Source: an uncultured Bacteroides sp. (GTDB lineage Bacteria; Bacteroidota; Bacteroidia; Bacteroidales; Bacteroidaceae). Taken from it: a DNA stretch of 12,494 nucleotides. Where the stretch lies: NCBI GenBank assembly GCA_900556625.1, contig USPQ01000082.1:1-12494 (forward strand). Direction: 5' to 3'. Every line of letters begins with the position of its first letter. Within the stretch, counting starts at the first letter, position 1. Below the pieces are notes generated by a model, which saw nothing but the letters and a program-made list of their open reading frames with translations, made no database searches and was not told where the DNA came from. Below, one piece after another: positions 1-8,800 of the stretch. A program made the position numbers and the translations under genes.

Positions 1-1526
1 GTATTTATTTTAAGGATGGCGAGGAGGCTGTCGTAATTTTAGGTAATACCAATGGAGAACAAGTGAATTTGAAAGTGTACGATTTCGATGCAATAAGACA
101 AGGACAACGTACACCGGATCCGACTTCATATCCTTTAAGTGAGGGTATTAACAAGTTGAGGATTGCACATGGAGGATTGAGTTATATTGAGTATTATACT
201 CCGAATTGGAAAACTGCACCAGCTCTTAAATTGCATATCGCTTCCGGTAAAGTGAACGGATATTACGACAAACATCGGGATGTATCGGCCGACTGGCGTG
301 AAATTTTGAATAAAGCTACTTATGGTTGCATAGATATTAAAGGCGATCGTGTTAATCTGGTGTTTGGGGTGAACAGTATAAAGACTTATTGTGACAATTT
401 AGGAAAATTGATACAGAACTATGACGATATAGTGGAATTGGAACATGAACTCATGGGATTAGATAAATGGGGGCGTCGGCCTAAAAACCATATGTTTGCT
501 CGTGTAACCAAAGACGGATTGTTTGCTGATGGTTGGGGAGCCGGATGGTATGAAGGTTGTATGAACGAATTGGCCAGTACTACCAAATCTTTGCGTGAAG
601 GAGTTTGGGCCATTGCGCATGAGTTCGGACATGTCAATCAAATCAGACCGGGATTGAAATGGGTATCAACCACTGAAGTGACGAATAATGTATATTCTGT
701 ATGTGCACGATATAAATTCTATCGGGAGAATATGCCGTTGGAACATGAAAGGTGTAACGATGGAAATGATAATAATGTCCGGGGAGGGCGTTTTAATTCT
801 TATCTCAATTATGGCATCATTAAAGGAGAGCAGTGGCTCTGTCAAAAAGGCCAGGATAATATGGATCCTTCTAAGTATCCTTACGGAGGCGATCACTTTG
901 TGAAACTCTGTCCGCTATGGCAGTTGCTGCTCTATTATCGTGAGATTGTGGGAGGAGAAAAACGCGATTGGTACGGTGATGTGGCTGAGATTGTACGCAA
1001 TACGGATGAATCACAATTGACTAACGGGCAACTTCAGCTCAATTTCATGCGCAATACTATGGATGTTGTGAAAGAGGATTTGACCGACTTCTTTATCAAG
1101 GCAGGTATGCTGAAACCTATTGATAAGGAATTGGACGACTATGCACGTGGACAAATGACTATTACCCAAACAGATTGCGATGAGTTGGTGAAGTATGCTT
1201 CCAAATATCCTAAACCGGCCACTCCCGTGCTTTATTACTTATCAGCCAATAGCGAGAAGTCATTTAAGGACAAATTAGCAGTAGAAGGAACTTATAATGA
1301 AGGTGTCAAGGTAAGAAATAATGGTTGGATTGTCATCGATCACGATGTGTGGAAAAATGCTGTAGTCTTTGAAACCTATCAGGGAGATGAATTGAAATAT
1401 GCTGCCATTGTGGGAACTGATTCTCCTGACCTGAGTGAAACAAAGGTTTGCTATCCCGAAGGTTCCACACGCATTGAAGCTGTTTCTTGGGATGGAAAGA
1501 GAAAATTAGTCTATGGAGAAAAATAA
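1..1526 (+). CDS. M60-like (enhancin/mucinase-type) zinc metallopeptidase, 5' end missing
   Basis: The reading frame is open from the first full codon at base 3, with coding-like sequence before the GTG at 63, so the gene begins outside the window and the GTG is not its start. About 507 residues remain. The zinc site is HEFGHVNQ followed after 11 residues by Glu, which fits the M60 signature HExGHxxQ-x(8-24)-E. Counting from the GTG at 63, the zinc ligands are H186, H190 and E205, and the catalytic Glu is E187. Known family members in gut Bacteroides cleave O-glycosylated proteins such as mucins, usually at the cell surface or outside the cell. The roughly 150 residues at the C-terminus look like a beta-rich accessory region. 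Any signal peptide or carbohydrate-binding domain would lie upstream, outside the window. It is followed by the GH2 gene after 31 bases, which suggests cotranscription. Family assignment is strong; the substrate is inferred. Confidence 0.9.
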   Translation, partial: IYFKDGEEAVVILGNTNGEQVNLKVYDFDAIRQGQRTPDPTSYPLSEGINKLRIAHGGLSYIEYYTPNWKTAPALKLHIASGKVNGYYDKHRDVSADWREILNKATYGCIDIKGDRVNLVFGVNSIKTYCDNLGKLIQNYDDIVELEHELMGLDKWGRRPKNHMFARVTKDGLFADGWGAGWYEGCMNELASTTKSLREGVWAIAHEFGHVNQIRPGLKWVSTTEVTNNVYSVCARYKFYRENMPLEHERCNDGNDNNVRGGRFNSYLNYGIIKGEQWLCQKGQDNMDPSKYPYGGDHFVKLCPLWQLLLYYREIVGGEKRDWYGDVAEIVRNTDESQLTNGQLQLNFMRNTMDVVKEDLTDFFIKAGMLKPIDKELDDYARGQMTITQTDCDELVKYASKYPKPATPVLYYLSANSEKSFKDKLAVEGTYNEGVKVRNNGWIVIDHDVWKNAVVFETYQGDELKYAAIVGTDSPDLSETKVCYPEGSTRIEAVSWDGKRKLVYGEK

Positions 1527-1557
1527 TATTGAATTCAACGAGATATAAAATAGGACG

Positions 1558-4017
1558 ATGAATCATAACAGACTTTATTTTTTACTATTGCTGTTTGCGT
1601 TTAGCCTCGGGACTCCGGGGCTTGCGCAGAAGCGTTGTATCAGTCAGTATTGGAATTTTTGTCGCATTTCCGATGAAACGTCGAAAGCGGAAATCAAGAA
1701 TCAGGGAAGTGACTGGAGTTCACAATACAATGTGCAGCACATGGATATGAACGGAAATAGCGAATTGGCTGTTCCGCAAAATACTTTGGGAGCGGAACTG
1801 CGGCAGTTGGAGAACAAACAATGGGAACAAATTACTCTTCCGCATACGCCATTTGTAGAACCATTGACTGTGCTGCATCAATGGCAAGGTATCTGCTATT
1901 ACAAAAAAAAGATTACCATTACACCGGAGGAGGAGAAGAAGCATATTTGGATAGAGTTTGAAGGCGCGATGCACTTGGCCGATGTGTGGATTAACGGTAA
2001 GCATGTCATGCAACATGCCGGAGGATACACCCCATTTGTGGTAGACGCAACCGGATTGTTGAAAACGGGTAAAGAAAATGAATTATTAGTCCGTTTGGAC
2101 AACCGTAACAATTCGTTGATTCCTCCCGGAAAACCGTTGGAAACACTTGATTTTTGTTATTATGGGGGAATTTATCGGAATGTACACTTGATAGCGAAAG
2201 CTGATGTACATATTACTCATCCCATTCTTGACGGACATCCGGCAGGAGCAGGTATATTTATTACCTATCCGAAGGTGTCGCAGGAGCTATCGGTAGTGGA
2301 TGCGAAAACTGAAATAAAGAATACTTCTGATAAGGAAAAAGTGGTGGAACTTAGACACACGCTTTATACTTGGAAAAAGCAGAAAGGAAAGGATAAAAAA
2401 GTACAGAACATTTCAGAAACACTCACATTGCACCCTGGCGTAACAATAGAAAACAATCAGCGCATGGAGGTGAAACATCCGGCTTTGTGGAGTCCGGATG
2501 AACCGAATTTGTATGTGTTGTCGACAGAAGTCGTAGAAAATGGGAAAGTGGTAGATAAGGAAGAAACTCGTATAGGAATACGTCATATAGAAATGAGTAT
2601 TGAAAAAGGGTTTGTCATCAACGGAAAACCGCTTAGGCTGGTAGGTAGTAACCGACACATGGAATATCCGTATGTAGGTAATGCTATTTCCGATCAGGCA
2701 CAATATCGTGATATGTATCAAATTCGTTCAAACGGATTCAACATTGTTCGTTTGGGACATTATCCGCAAGCTACTGCTGCATTGGATGCTTGCGATGAGT
2801 TGGGACTTCTTGCTATAGAACCGATACCTGGATGGCAGTTTTTCAATAAAAATCCGTTGTTCATATCGCTCACGCACCGGGATGTGCGTGACATGATTCG
2901 TCGTGATCGTAATCATCCATCCATTGTGATGTGGGAAACAACGCTTAATGAGTCATGGCCTCCGGCCGAGTGGAAAGACGGAGTAGTCAAGATTGCCCAT
3001 GAGGAACTGCCGGGAGATCAATGTTTCACATCAGGCGATTCGTATGGTTATAAAGGATTTGATGTCTGTTACAATGACTGGGAAGAAGGCTTCAAACGTC
3101 CCAATAATAGTGGTAAACCGGGATTTATACGCGAATATTATGATTATGAGTTTGGTGGGCATTACAGCACAACACGTATCAGACGGGGAGACGGAGAAAA
3201 GGCTCAACTTCAGAACGCATGGAATGCGCAATGGTCGCACAACCGATACCGTATTTATTATCCAAAGACAATGGGGGATGCGGTATGGAGTATGTATGAT
3301 TACAATCGGGGATGTTGCGATAATATTTGTTATAGTGGTGTGGCCGACATCTTTAGATTACCTAAATTCAGTCTTTCTTTTTTCAGAACACAGATTGCGG
3401 AAGGTAGCATGCTACCTTCGGGAAAGATGCCTTATGAGGTATTTATTCCGGCGTATAGGGACGAAATTTTATCTGATACAGTAATGGTGTACGGTAATGT
3501 GGATGAGGTAGAACTGGTTTTAAATGGTAAAACTATCAGACGGCAAACAGCTGACAAAGGCCCGGATAGTGACTATATTCCCGTACCGAATGGAGGCAAT
3601 GGCAAGAATCTTCATTTCCCACCGTTCACGTTTTATGGAGTACCTAAGGAGAGAGGGGTATTGAAAGCTGTCGGTTATCATCAAGGGAAAAAAGTGGCAG
3701 AATATACGGTGAAGACTCCCGGAGTCCCGGAACGTCTGGATATTACTTATTTTGAGAGTGGCAAACCGGCTACAAAGAATGACTTGCTGATTGTATATGT
3801 CAGAATGCTGGACAAACAAGGAGTACTTTGTCCTGTTAACGGAATTCCTGTAGAATTGTCGGTACAAGGAGGAGAAATCGTAGGTCCTACTTCGTATCCA
3901 CTGGAAGCAGGAGTCGCTTCATTTTTGGTGAGAACCGGTGAGATTTCGAAAATCAATATAAATGCTACGGGTAAAGGTTTTTCTACCCGTAAAAGTTTAA
4001 AGGTAGGGAAGGAATAA
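1558..4017 (+). CDS. Exported glycoside hydrolase family 2 protein (beta-galactosidase/beta-glucuronidase type)
   Basis: An 819-residue GH2 enzyme of the extended type. Residues 1-23 are a signal peptide (hydrophobic run LYFLLLLFAF, likely cleavage near GLA-Q). Then come a jelly-roll sugar-binding domain (about 75-215), an Ig-like domain (about 220-350), the TIM barrel (about 355-640), a DUF4982-like domain (about 645-725), and a C-terminal Ig-like GH2 domain 5 with the motif GGEIVG. The acid/base is most likely E465 in LNESWPP, after NHPSIVMW. The nucleophile is most likely E526 in FIREYYDYEFGG; E531 is a weaker alternative. GH2 enzymes hydrolyse terminal beta-linked galactose, glucuronic acid, mannose or others with retention; the sequence does not decide which. 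ATG at 1558 is chosen because it gives a clean signal peptide; AGGA lies just upstream. It is the second gene of the operon, with only 2 bases before the next gene. Confidence 0.92.
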   Translation: MNHNRLYFLLLLFAFSLGTPGLAQKRCISQYWNFCRISDETSKAEIKNQGSDWSSQYNVQHMDMNGNSELAVPQNTLGAELRQLENKQWEQITLPHTPFVEPLTVLHQWQGICYYKKKITITPEEEKKHIWIEFEGAMHLADVWINGKHVMQHAGGYTPFVVDATGLLKTGKENELLVRLDNRNNSLIPPGKPLETLDFCYYGGIYRNVHLIAKADVHITHPILDGHPAGAGIFITYPKVSQELSVVDAKTEIKNTSDKEKVVELRHTLYTWKKQKGKDKKVQNISETLTLHPGVTIENNQRMEVKHPALWSPDEPNLYVLSTEVVENGKVVDKEETRIGIRHIEMSIEKGFVINGKPLRLVGSNRHMEYPYVGNAISDQAQYRDMYQIRSNGFNIVRLGHYPQATAALDACDELGLLAIEPIPGWQFFNKNPLFISLTHRDVRDMIRRDRNHPSIVMWETTLNESWPPAEWKDGVVKIAHEELPGDQCFTSGDSYGYKGFDVCYNDWEEGFKRPNNSGKPGFIREYYDYEFGGHYSTTRIRRGDGEKAQLQNAWNAQWSHNRYRIYYPKTMGDAVWSMYDYNRGCCDNICYSGVADIFRLPKFSLSFFRTQIAEGSMLPSGKMPYEVFIPAYRDEILSDTVMVYGNVDEVELVLNGKTIRRQTADKGPDSDYIPVPNGGNGKNLHFPPFTFYGVPKERGVLKAVGYHQGKKVAEYTVKTPGVPERLDITYFESGKPATKNDLLIVYVRMLDKQGVLCPVNGIPVELSVQGGEIVGPTSYPLEAGVASFLVRTGEISKININATGKGFSTRKSLKVGKE

Positions 4018-4019
4018 GT

Positions 4020-5825
4020 ATGAGTTTAATGAAGGTTATTGCTACTTATGCAATGCTATATATGTGTGTCTTTGCACAAGCCAAAGAGGTGAAGTCTTTA
4101 CAATCACCTCGGCAGTGGCATGTTTCTATTAGTGGAAATGATAGTGCCGATGGCTCTGCGACAACTCCATTGCGTCATATTCAGACTGCGGCCGAACGGG
4201 CATACCCGGGGGATGTTGTCATCGTACACGAAGGTGTTTACAGGGAGAGAGTTACTCCACCGCGGGGAGGAGAATCTAAAGAGCGACCGATAACCTATCA
4301 GGCGGCTGAAGGAGAAAAAGTGGAAATCAAAGGTTCCGAAGTCATTAAAAATTGGAGACGGCTGAACAATGAGACATGGGAAACGGTGATCCCTAATAGT
4401 TTGTTCGGCGACTTCAATCCGTACAATGATACGATACATGGTGATTGGTTGGCAAGAGGACAATGGTCGCATACCGGAGAAGTATATTTGAATGACCGTG
4501 CCCTTGCGGAAACGGAACGGTTGGAAGATGTGCTTCTGAATAAAGGTAATCGTCAGTTGTGGTATAGTAAAGTAGGAAATGACAGTACATGGATATGGGC
4601 CAATTTTCCGGGATGCGATCCGAACCGTGAACTGGTGGAGATTAATGTACGCCGGACGGTATTCTATCCGGAGAAACCGTTTGTCAACTACATTACAGTA
4701 AGAGGTTTTCACGTCAGTCAAGCTGCTACGCCATGGGCACCGCCCACTGCTGAACAAATAGGGGCTATCGGTACACATTGGAGTAAAGGATGGACTATAG
4801 AGGACAATGTGGTTACTCATTCAAAATGTGTGGGCATTACTTTAGGTAAATACGGAGATGAATGGGATAATAAGGCAGAAAGCGTAGAAGGATATGTCGG
4901 CACTGTCAAAAGGGCATTGGACAACCAATGGAACAGGGAGCATATCGGCAGTCATTCGGTACGCCACAATCGTGTTTCTTTCTGTGGACAAGCCGGTATC
5001 GCAGGTAGTTTGGGAGCAATCTTCAGTACCATTAGCGACAATGTGGTTCATGATATCGGAAGTTCTTCATTTTGGGGATACGAATTGGCCGGTATCAAAC
5101 TGCATGCGGCTATAGACGCTGTGATAGAACACAATCACATTTATCGGACGGAGGGCGGCATTTGGCTGGACTGGATGACACAAGGTACAAGGGTGACACG
5201 TAATCTCCTTCACGACAACAGAGTACAGGATTTCTCCTTGGAAGTGAACCACGGTCCCATCATTGTGGATAATAATTTATTTTTGTCGCCCGAACTGGCG
5301 CAAGTCAAACTTTCACAAGGAGTTGCTTTTGTACACAATACAATTGCTTGGAAAATATGGCCTACAGGCGATGTGGATGAACGGCAAACTCCTTATATGT
5401 TTCCTCATGACACTCAAATTAAGGGATACCATGATTGTCCTTGCGGGAATGTGTGTTACTTCAATAATTTGCTCTTACGGGAAAATTTGAGTATGTACGA
5501 GAATAGCAAATTACCGACAAAGATGGAAGGGAATGTAGTAGATACACTGGTGCAATATAGAGTAGAAGAAATGGCTGATGGTTGGTATTTGGAGTTCATC
5601 CCTACGAAATCATTGAGCAAGGAATGTACTAAAGCATTGGTCTATTCGCAGCAATTGGGAGAAGCTGTTATTCCCCGACAGCGGATTGAGTTGCCGGATG
5701 GAAAGAAGGCTTTCGATAAAGACTATTTGGGGAGAAAGCGTAAAAAAAGAGGGAACTTACCCGGCGCTATTGAATTTAAAGGAGATTCCAGGGTGCGGGT
5801 TAAGGTATATGATATATGGAATTAA
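4020..5825 (+). CDS. Exported right-handed beta-helix glycosidase, GH120-like (beta-xylosidase family)
   Basis: A 601-residue protein with a signal peptide (about residues 1-21, ending near AQA) and an opening typical of secreted beta-helix enzymes (WHVSISGNDSADGS, then HIQTAAERAYPGDVVIVHEG). I recognise GH120 signatures: GDFNPYNDTIHGDWL, ATPWAPPTAEQIGAIG, SKGWTIEDN, GIKLHAAIDA and IWLDWMTQGTRVTRNLL. The founding member, XylC of Thermoanaerobacterium, is a retaining beta-xylosidase that, as I recall, uses Asp382 as nucleophile and Glu405 as acid/base. The matching residues here are D384 (WLDW) and E408 (LEVNHGP), so the active site appears intact, with one extra residue between them. An unusual CPCGNVC stretch (C473, C475, C479) lies in the later coils. 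ATG 4020 has a purine-rich GGAAGGA about 6 bases upstream; the ATG at 4029 is a possible alternative. The start follows the GH2 stop by 2 bases, so translational coupling is likely. Beta-xylosidase activity is inferred from the family. Confidence 0.85.
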   Translation: MSLMKVIATYAMLYMCVFAQAKEVKSLQSPRQWHVSISGNDSADGSATTPLRHIQTAAERAYPGDVVIVHEGVYRERVTPPRGGESKERPITYQAAEGEKVEIKGSEVIKNWRRLNNETWETVIPNSLFGDFNPYNDTIHGDWLARGQWSHTGEVYLNDRALAETERLEDVLLNKGNRQLWYSKVGNDSTWIWANFPGCDPNRELVEINVRRTVFYPEKPFVNYITVRGFHVSQAATPWAPPTAEQIGAIGTHWSKGWTIEDNVVTHSKCVGITLGKYGDEWDNKAESVEGYVGTVKRALDNQWNREHIGSHSVRHNRVSFCGQAGIAGSLGAIFSTISDNVVHDIGSSSFWGYELAGIKLHAAIDAVIEHNHIYRTEGGIWLDWMTQGTRVTRNLLHDNRVQDFSLEVNHGPIIVDNNLFLSPELAQVKLSQGVAFVHNTIAWKIWPTGDVDERQTPYMFPHDTQIKGYHDCPCGNVCYFNNLLLRENLSMYENSKLPTKMEGNVVDTLVQYRVEEMADGWYLEFIPTKSLSKECTKALVYSQQLGEAVIPRQRIELPDGKKAFDKDYLGRKRKKRGNLPGAIEFKGDSRVRVKVYDIWN

Positions 5826-5839
5826 TATCATCAGTAACT

Positions 5840-8800
5840 ATGAAGAAGCATGTTTTAATCTGTGGATTAGGAATATTATTGGGATTTTTGCTAAATACAG
5901 GTGTTTTGGCTGCCGCTAATTCTTCTATCGGTCGTTGGACTATCTGGTCGAAGAACCCTGCATTGCAATGGGAGGACGCTTTCGTGACCGGCAATGGGAA
6001 GATTGGCAGTTTGATAGCGGGACGTCCGCAGGAAGAACGAATCACTTGTGTTCATGAAGAATTGTTTATCCGCGGATGGGACAGGCATAAAGTGACTGTT
6101 CCGCAAACTGCACAATTGATGCCATACGTTCGTCAACTAATGGAAAAAGGTAAATCGGATGAAGCGGCTTGGCTGTTGACGGATGAGGCAGAAAGACAAT
6201 TGCATGCAATGGGAGCTAATCAACGATGGCCGTTAATTCCGCATCCGGCTTTCGATCTTTGCATCCGTCAGTTGGACAAGTTGCCTCTTCCGGTAGCAGA
6301 TTACCGGCGGCAATTGAACTTGGAGACGGGGGAAGCGACTGTTGTCTGGAAGCAAGGTGCAGGCAGTTTTACAGAATCGGTTTTTTCTTCAAGGAAAGAC
6401 AATGTGAATGTCATTCGCCTGAAAGCAAACAACAAAGGGAAAATAAATGTGGAACTTAGTCTGGAGGAAACTCCCGGACGGGAAGGAGAACACTTTGAAC
6501 ACGATTTGGATCATGCCTTTTCTGAGGTAAATCGGGAAGCTTCCGGGCATTGGCTCACTTATCATGCCGCATACGACAAAGATCCCGGCGGATATGATGG
6601 AGTGGCGAAGGTTACTTTGAGAGGAGGAAACATACAGACGAAAGGTAAATCGTTGGTAGTCAGAAATGCAGAAGAAGTATTAATTATAGTGAGTATTGTC
6701 CCGCAGGAAGATGCCCGAAATGCTTCGTTGGATGCTGTCAAGGCCGGACTGGATAAGTTGGCTGCAAACTATGACAAGTTGTTGCGGCCTCATGCGCAAA
6801 AACACGGCGAACTATTTCACCGTATGCAGTTGGATTTAGGTTGTGGTGAACAATGGACAGTGACGCCTACTGAACAGATGTTGGCACAGATCAAAGAAAC
6901 AGGGCCAACACCCTTGTTCCTTGAACAACTTCATGCCATGGGACGTTATCTGTTGATTTCTTCGTGTGGAAAATTCCCTCCTCCTTTACAGGGAATATGG
7001 AGTGGAGGATGGAAACCTGCATGGATTGGAGGCTTCGTCTGGGATTCCAATCTTAATCTGGCTATATCCGCCACAACGATGAGCAACCTGCCCGAATGTG
7101 CCGAAAGTTATAACCGACACATAGAAAGCCTGCTGCCGGGATGGCGACTGAACGCCCGCAATTATTTAGGTTGCCGCGGCTTTGTCGTTGCTCATTACAA
7201 TGATCCTACCAATGGCTACCTGACACACTTCGGTAGTTCCTTTCCATGGATGTTTTGGGCAGGTGGGGCAGGATGGAATTTGCGTCCTTTGTATGAATAT
7301 GCCATGTTGACCGGCAATGTGACATATCTGAAAGAGAAAGTCTATCCTTTATACAAGGAAATGGCTGATTTTTACGAAGACTATTTGGTGGAAGGTACTG
7401 ACGGATTATATCATATCACAACCTCTATTTCTCCGGAAAACGCTCCGAAAGGTACGAATACATGGCTGAGTAAAGATGCTACTATGGATGTGGCGATAGC
7501 CCGTGAAGTGTTTACTTTCCTTTGTGACATGGGCCGACGTTTCCATGCTTCTTCTGCTGAGATGGAAAGATGGAATGCTATACTGCAGAAATTGCCGGCT
7601 TACCGCATTAACAATGACGGCGCTTTGGCTGAGTGGGTGGATCCGGCTTATCCCGATATCTATAATCACCGCCATAATTCCCACCTTTATCCTGTCTTCC
7701 CGGGGATTGACTTGGTTGGGTCGGATGCCGATCCTGCATTACAGAAGGCGGCAAAAGTGGCGTTGGACAAACGTTTCGGATTTGATACAAGTTCTGCTCA
7801 CGGTTTGATTCATCTGGCGCTTCAGGCCGCCCGTTTGGGAGATGCGGATAAGGTGCGGCAAAACATAGAGCGTTTTAGTAAGCGGAACTATCTTTACGAC
7901 GGATTAATCACTTCCCATGAGCCGGGACGTGCTATCTTCAATCTAGATGCGATATTGAGTTTTCCTCGTTTGTTGATGGAGATGTTGGTGTTTACAAAAT
8001 CCGGATATATCGAATTCTTGCCCGCCTGGCCCGTCGGATTTCCCGATGGTTCGCTCAAAGGAATGCGTATTTATGGTGGGCACACACTGGACATCTGCTG
8101 GAAAGCAGGCAGACTTGAATCGTTTACCATTCACGCTGTTGCTGATGAGACTTTGGAATGGGCACACGATGGGATGAAAGAATGTCTGGAATTGAAAAAG
8201 GATAAGCCGTTTCAGTGGAGACGGCAGGCGGTCGGGGCTCAAATGCAGAGGATGGAGTCTATGTATGATGAACAAAAAGACGAAGCGTTTTTCGCCGGAA
8301 AGCGGAACTTGCTGACTGCCAAATGGGAAGAACCTTTCTCTTACGAAAGTATACGGAGCAAGCATGCACCTATGGGACCTTTTATGGGCAATGGAGATGT
8401 GGGATGTGTCAGCCATACAACTGCCAATAGCCAGACCATTCGTATATCGAAAGTCGATTTCGTGACGGATGGTTGGGAGGATTGGACGGGCAGGGGACCG
8501 GCGGCCCTTCCGATAGGAGGAATAAAAGTATCGGTTGATGCTCCTTCTGCCGAAGGGTTCCGTTACGAAATGGATATGTTGGGTAATGAATTGCGAATGA
8601 CAAGCGGGACATTGCCGGCTGTGGAGATGACAAGCTGGATGGGCAGAGGCTCCAACGTGATAGTGACGGAACTTGTCACTGCTTCCGAACACCCTGTTAC
8701 CATCACTGTAGATACTTATGCAGGCGGAACAACTTCAAATTATGAGGATAAGGCGATTGTGAAAGGTACTATTGCCCAAGCATATCGCCGGACGTTGACA

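Noticed and set aside
63..65. GTG as the start of the M60-like gene
   Set aside because: The frame is open upstream to the window edge and reads as ordinary coding sequence (IYFKDGEEAVVILG), so the gene is cut by the edge.
5816..5839. Eight-residue N-terminal extension of the double GH95-like protein
   Set aside because: It would overlap the previous gene and place MELISSVT before a standard signal peptide start (MKKH); kept only as an alternative.
7943..8692. Long open frame on the minus strand (249 residues)
   Set aside because: It lies antisense inside the GH95-like gene, whose frame shows clear family motifs; the minus-strand product resembles no family I know. The 238-residue frame at 4104-4820 is the same case.
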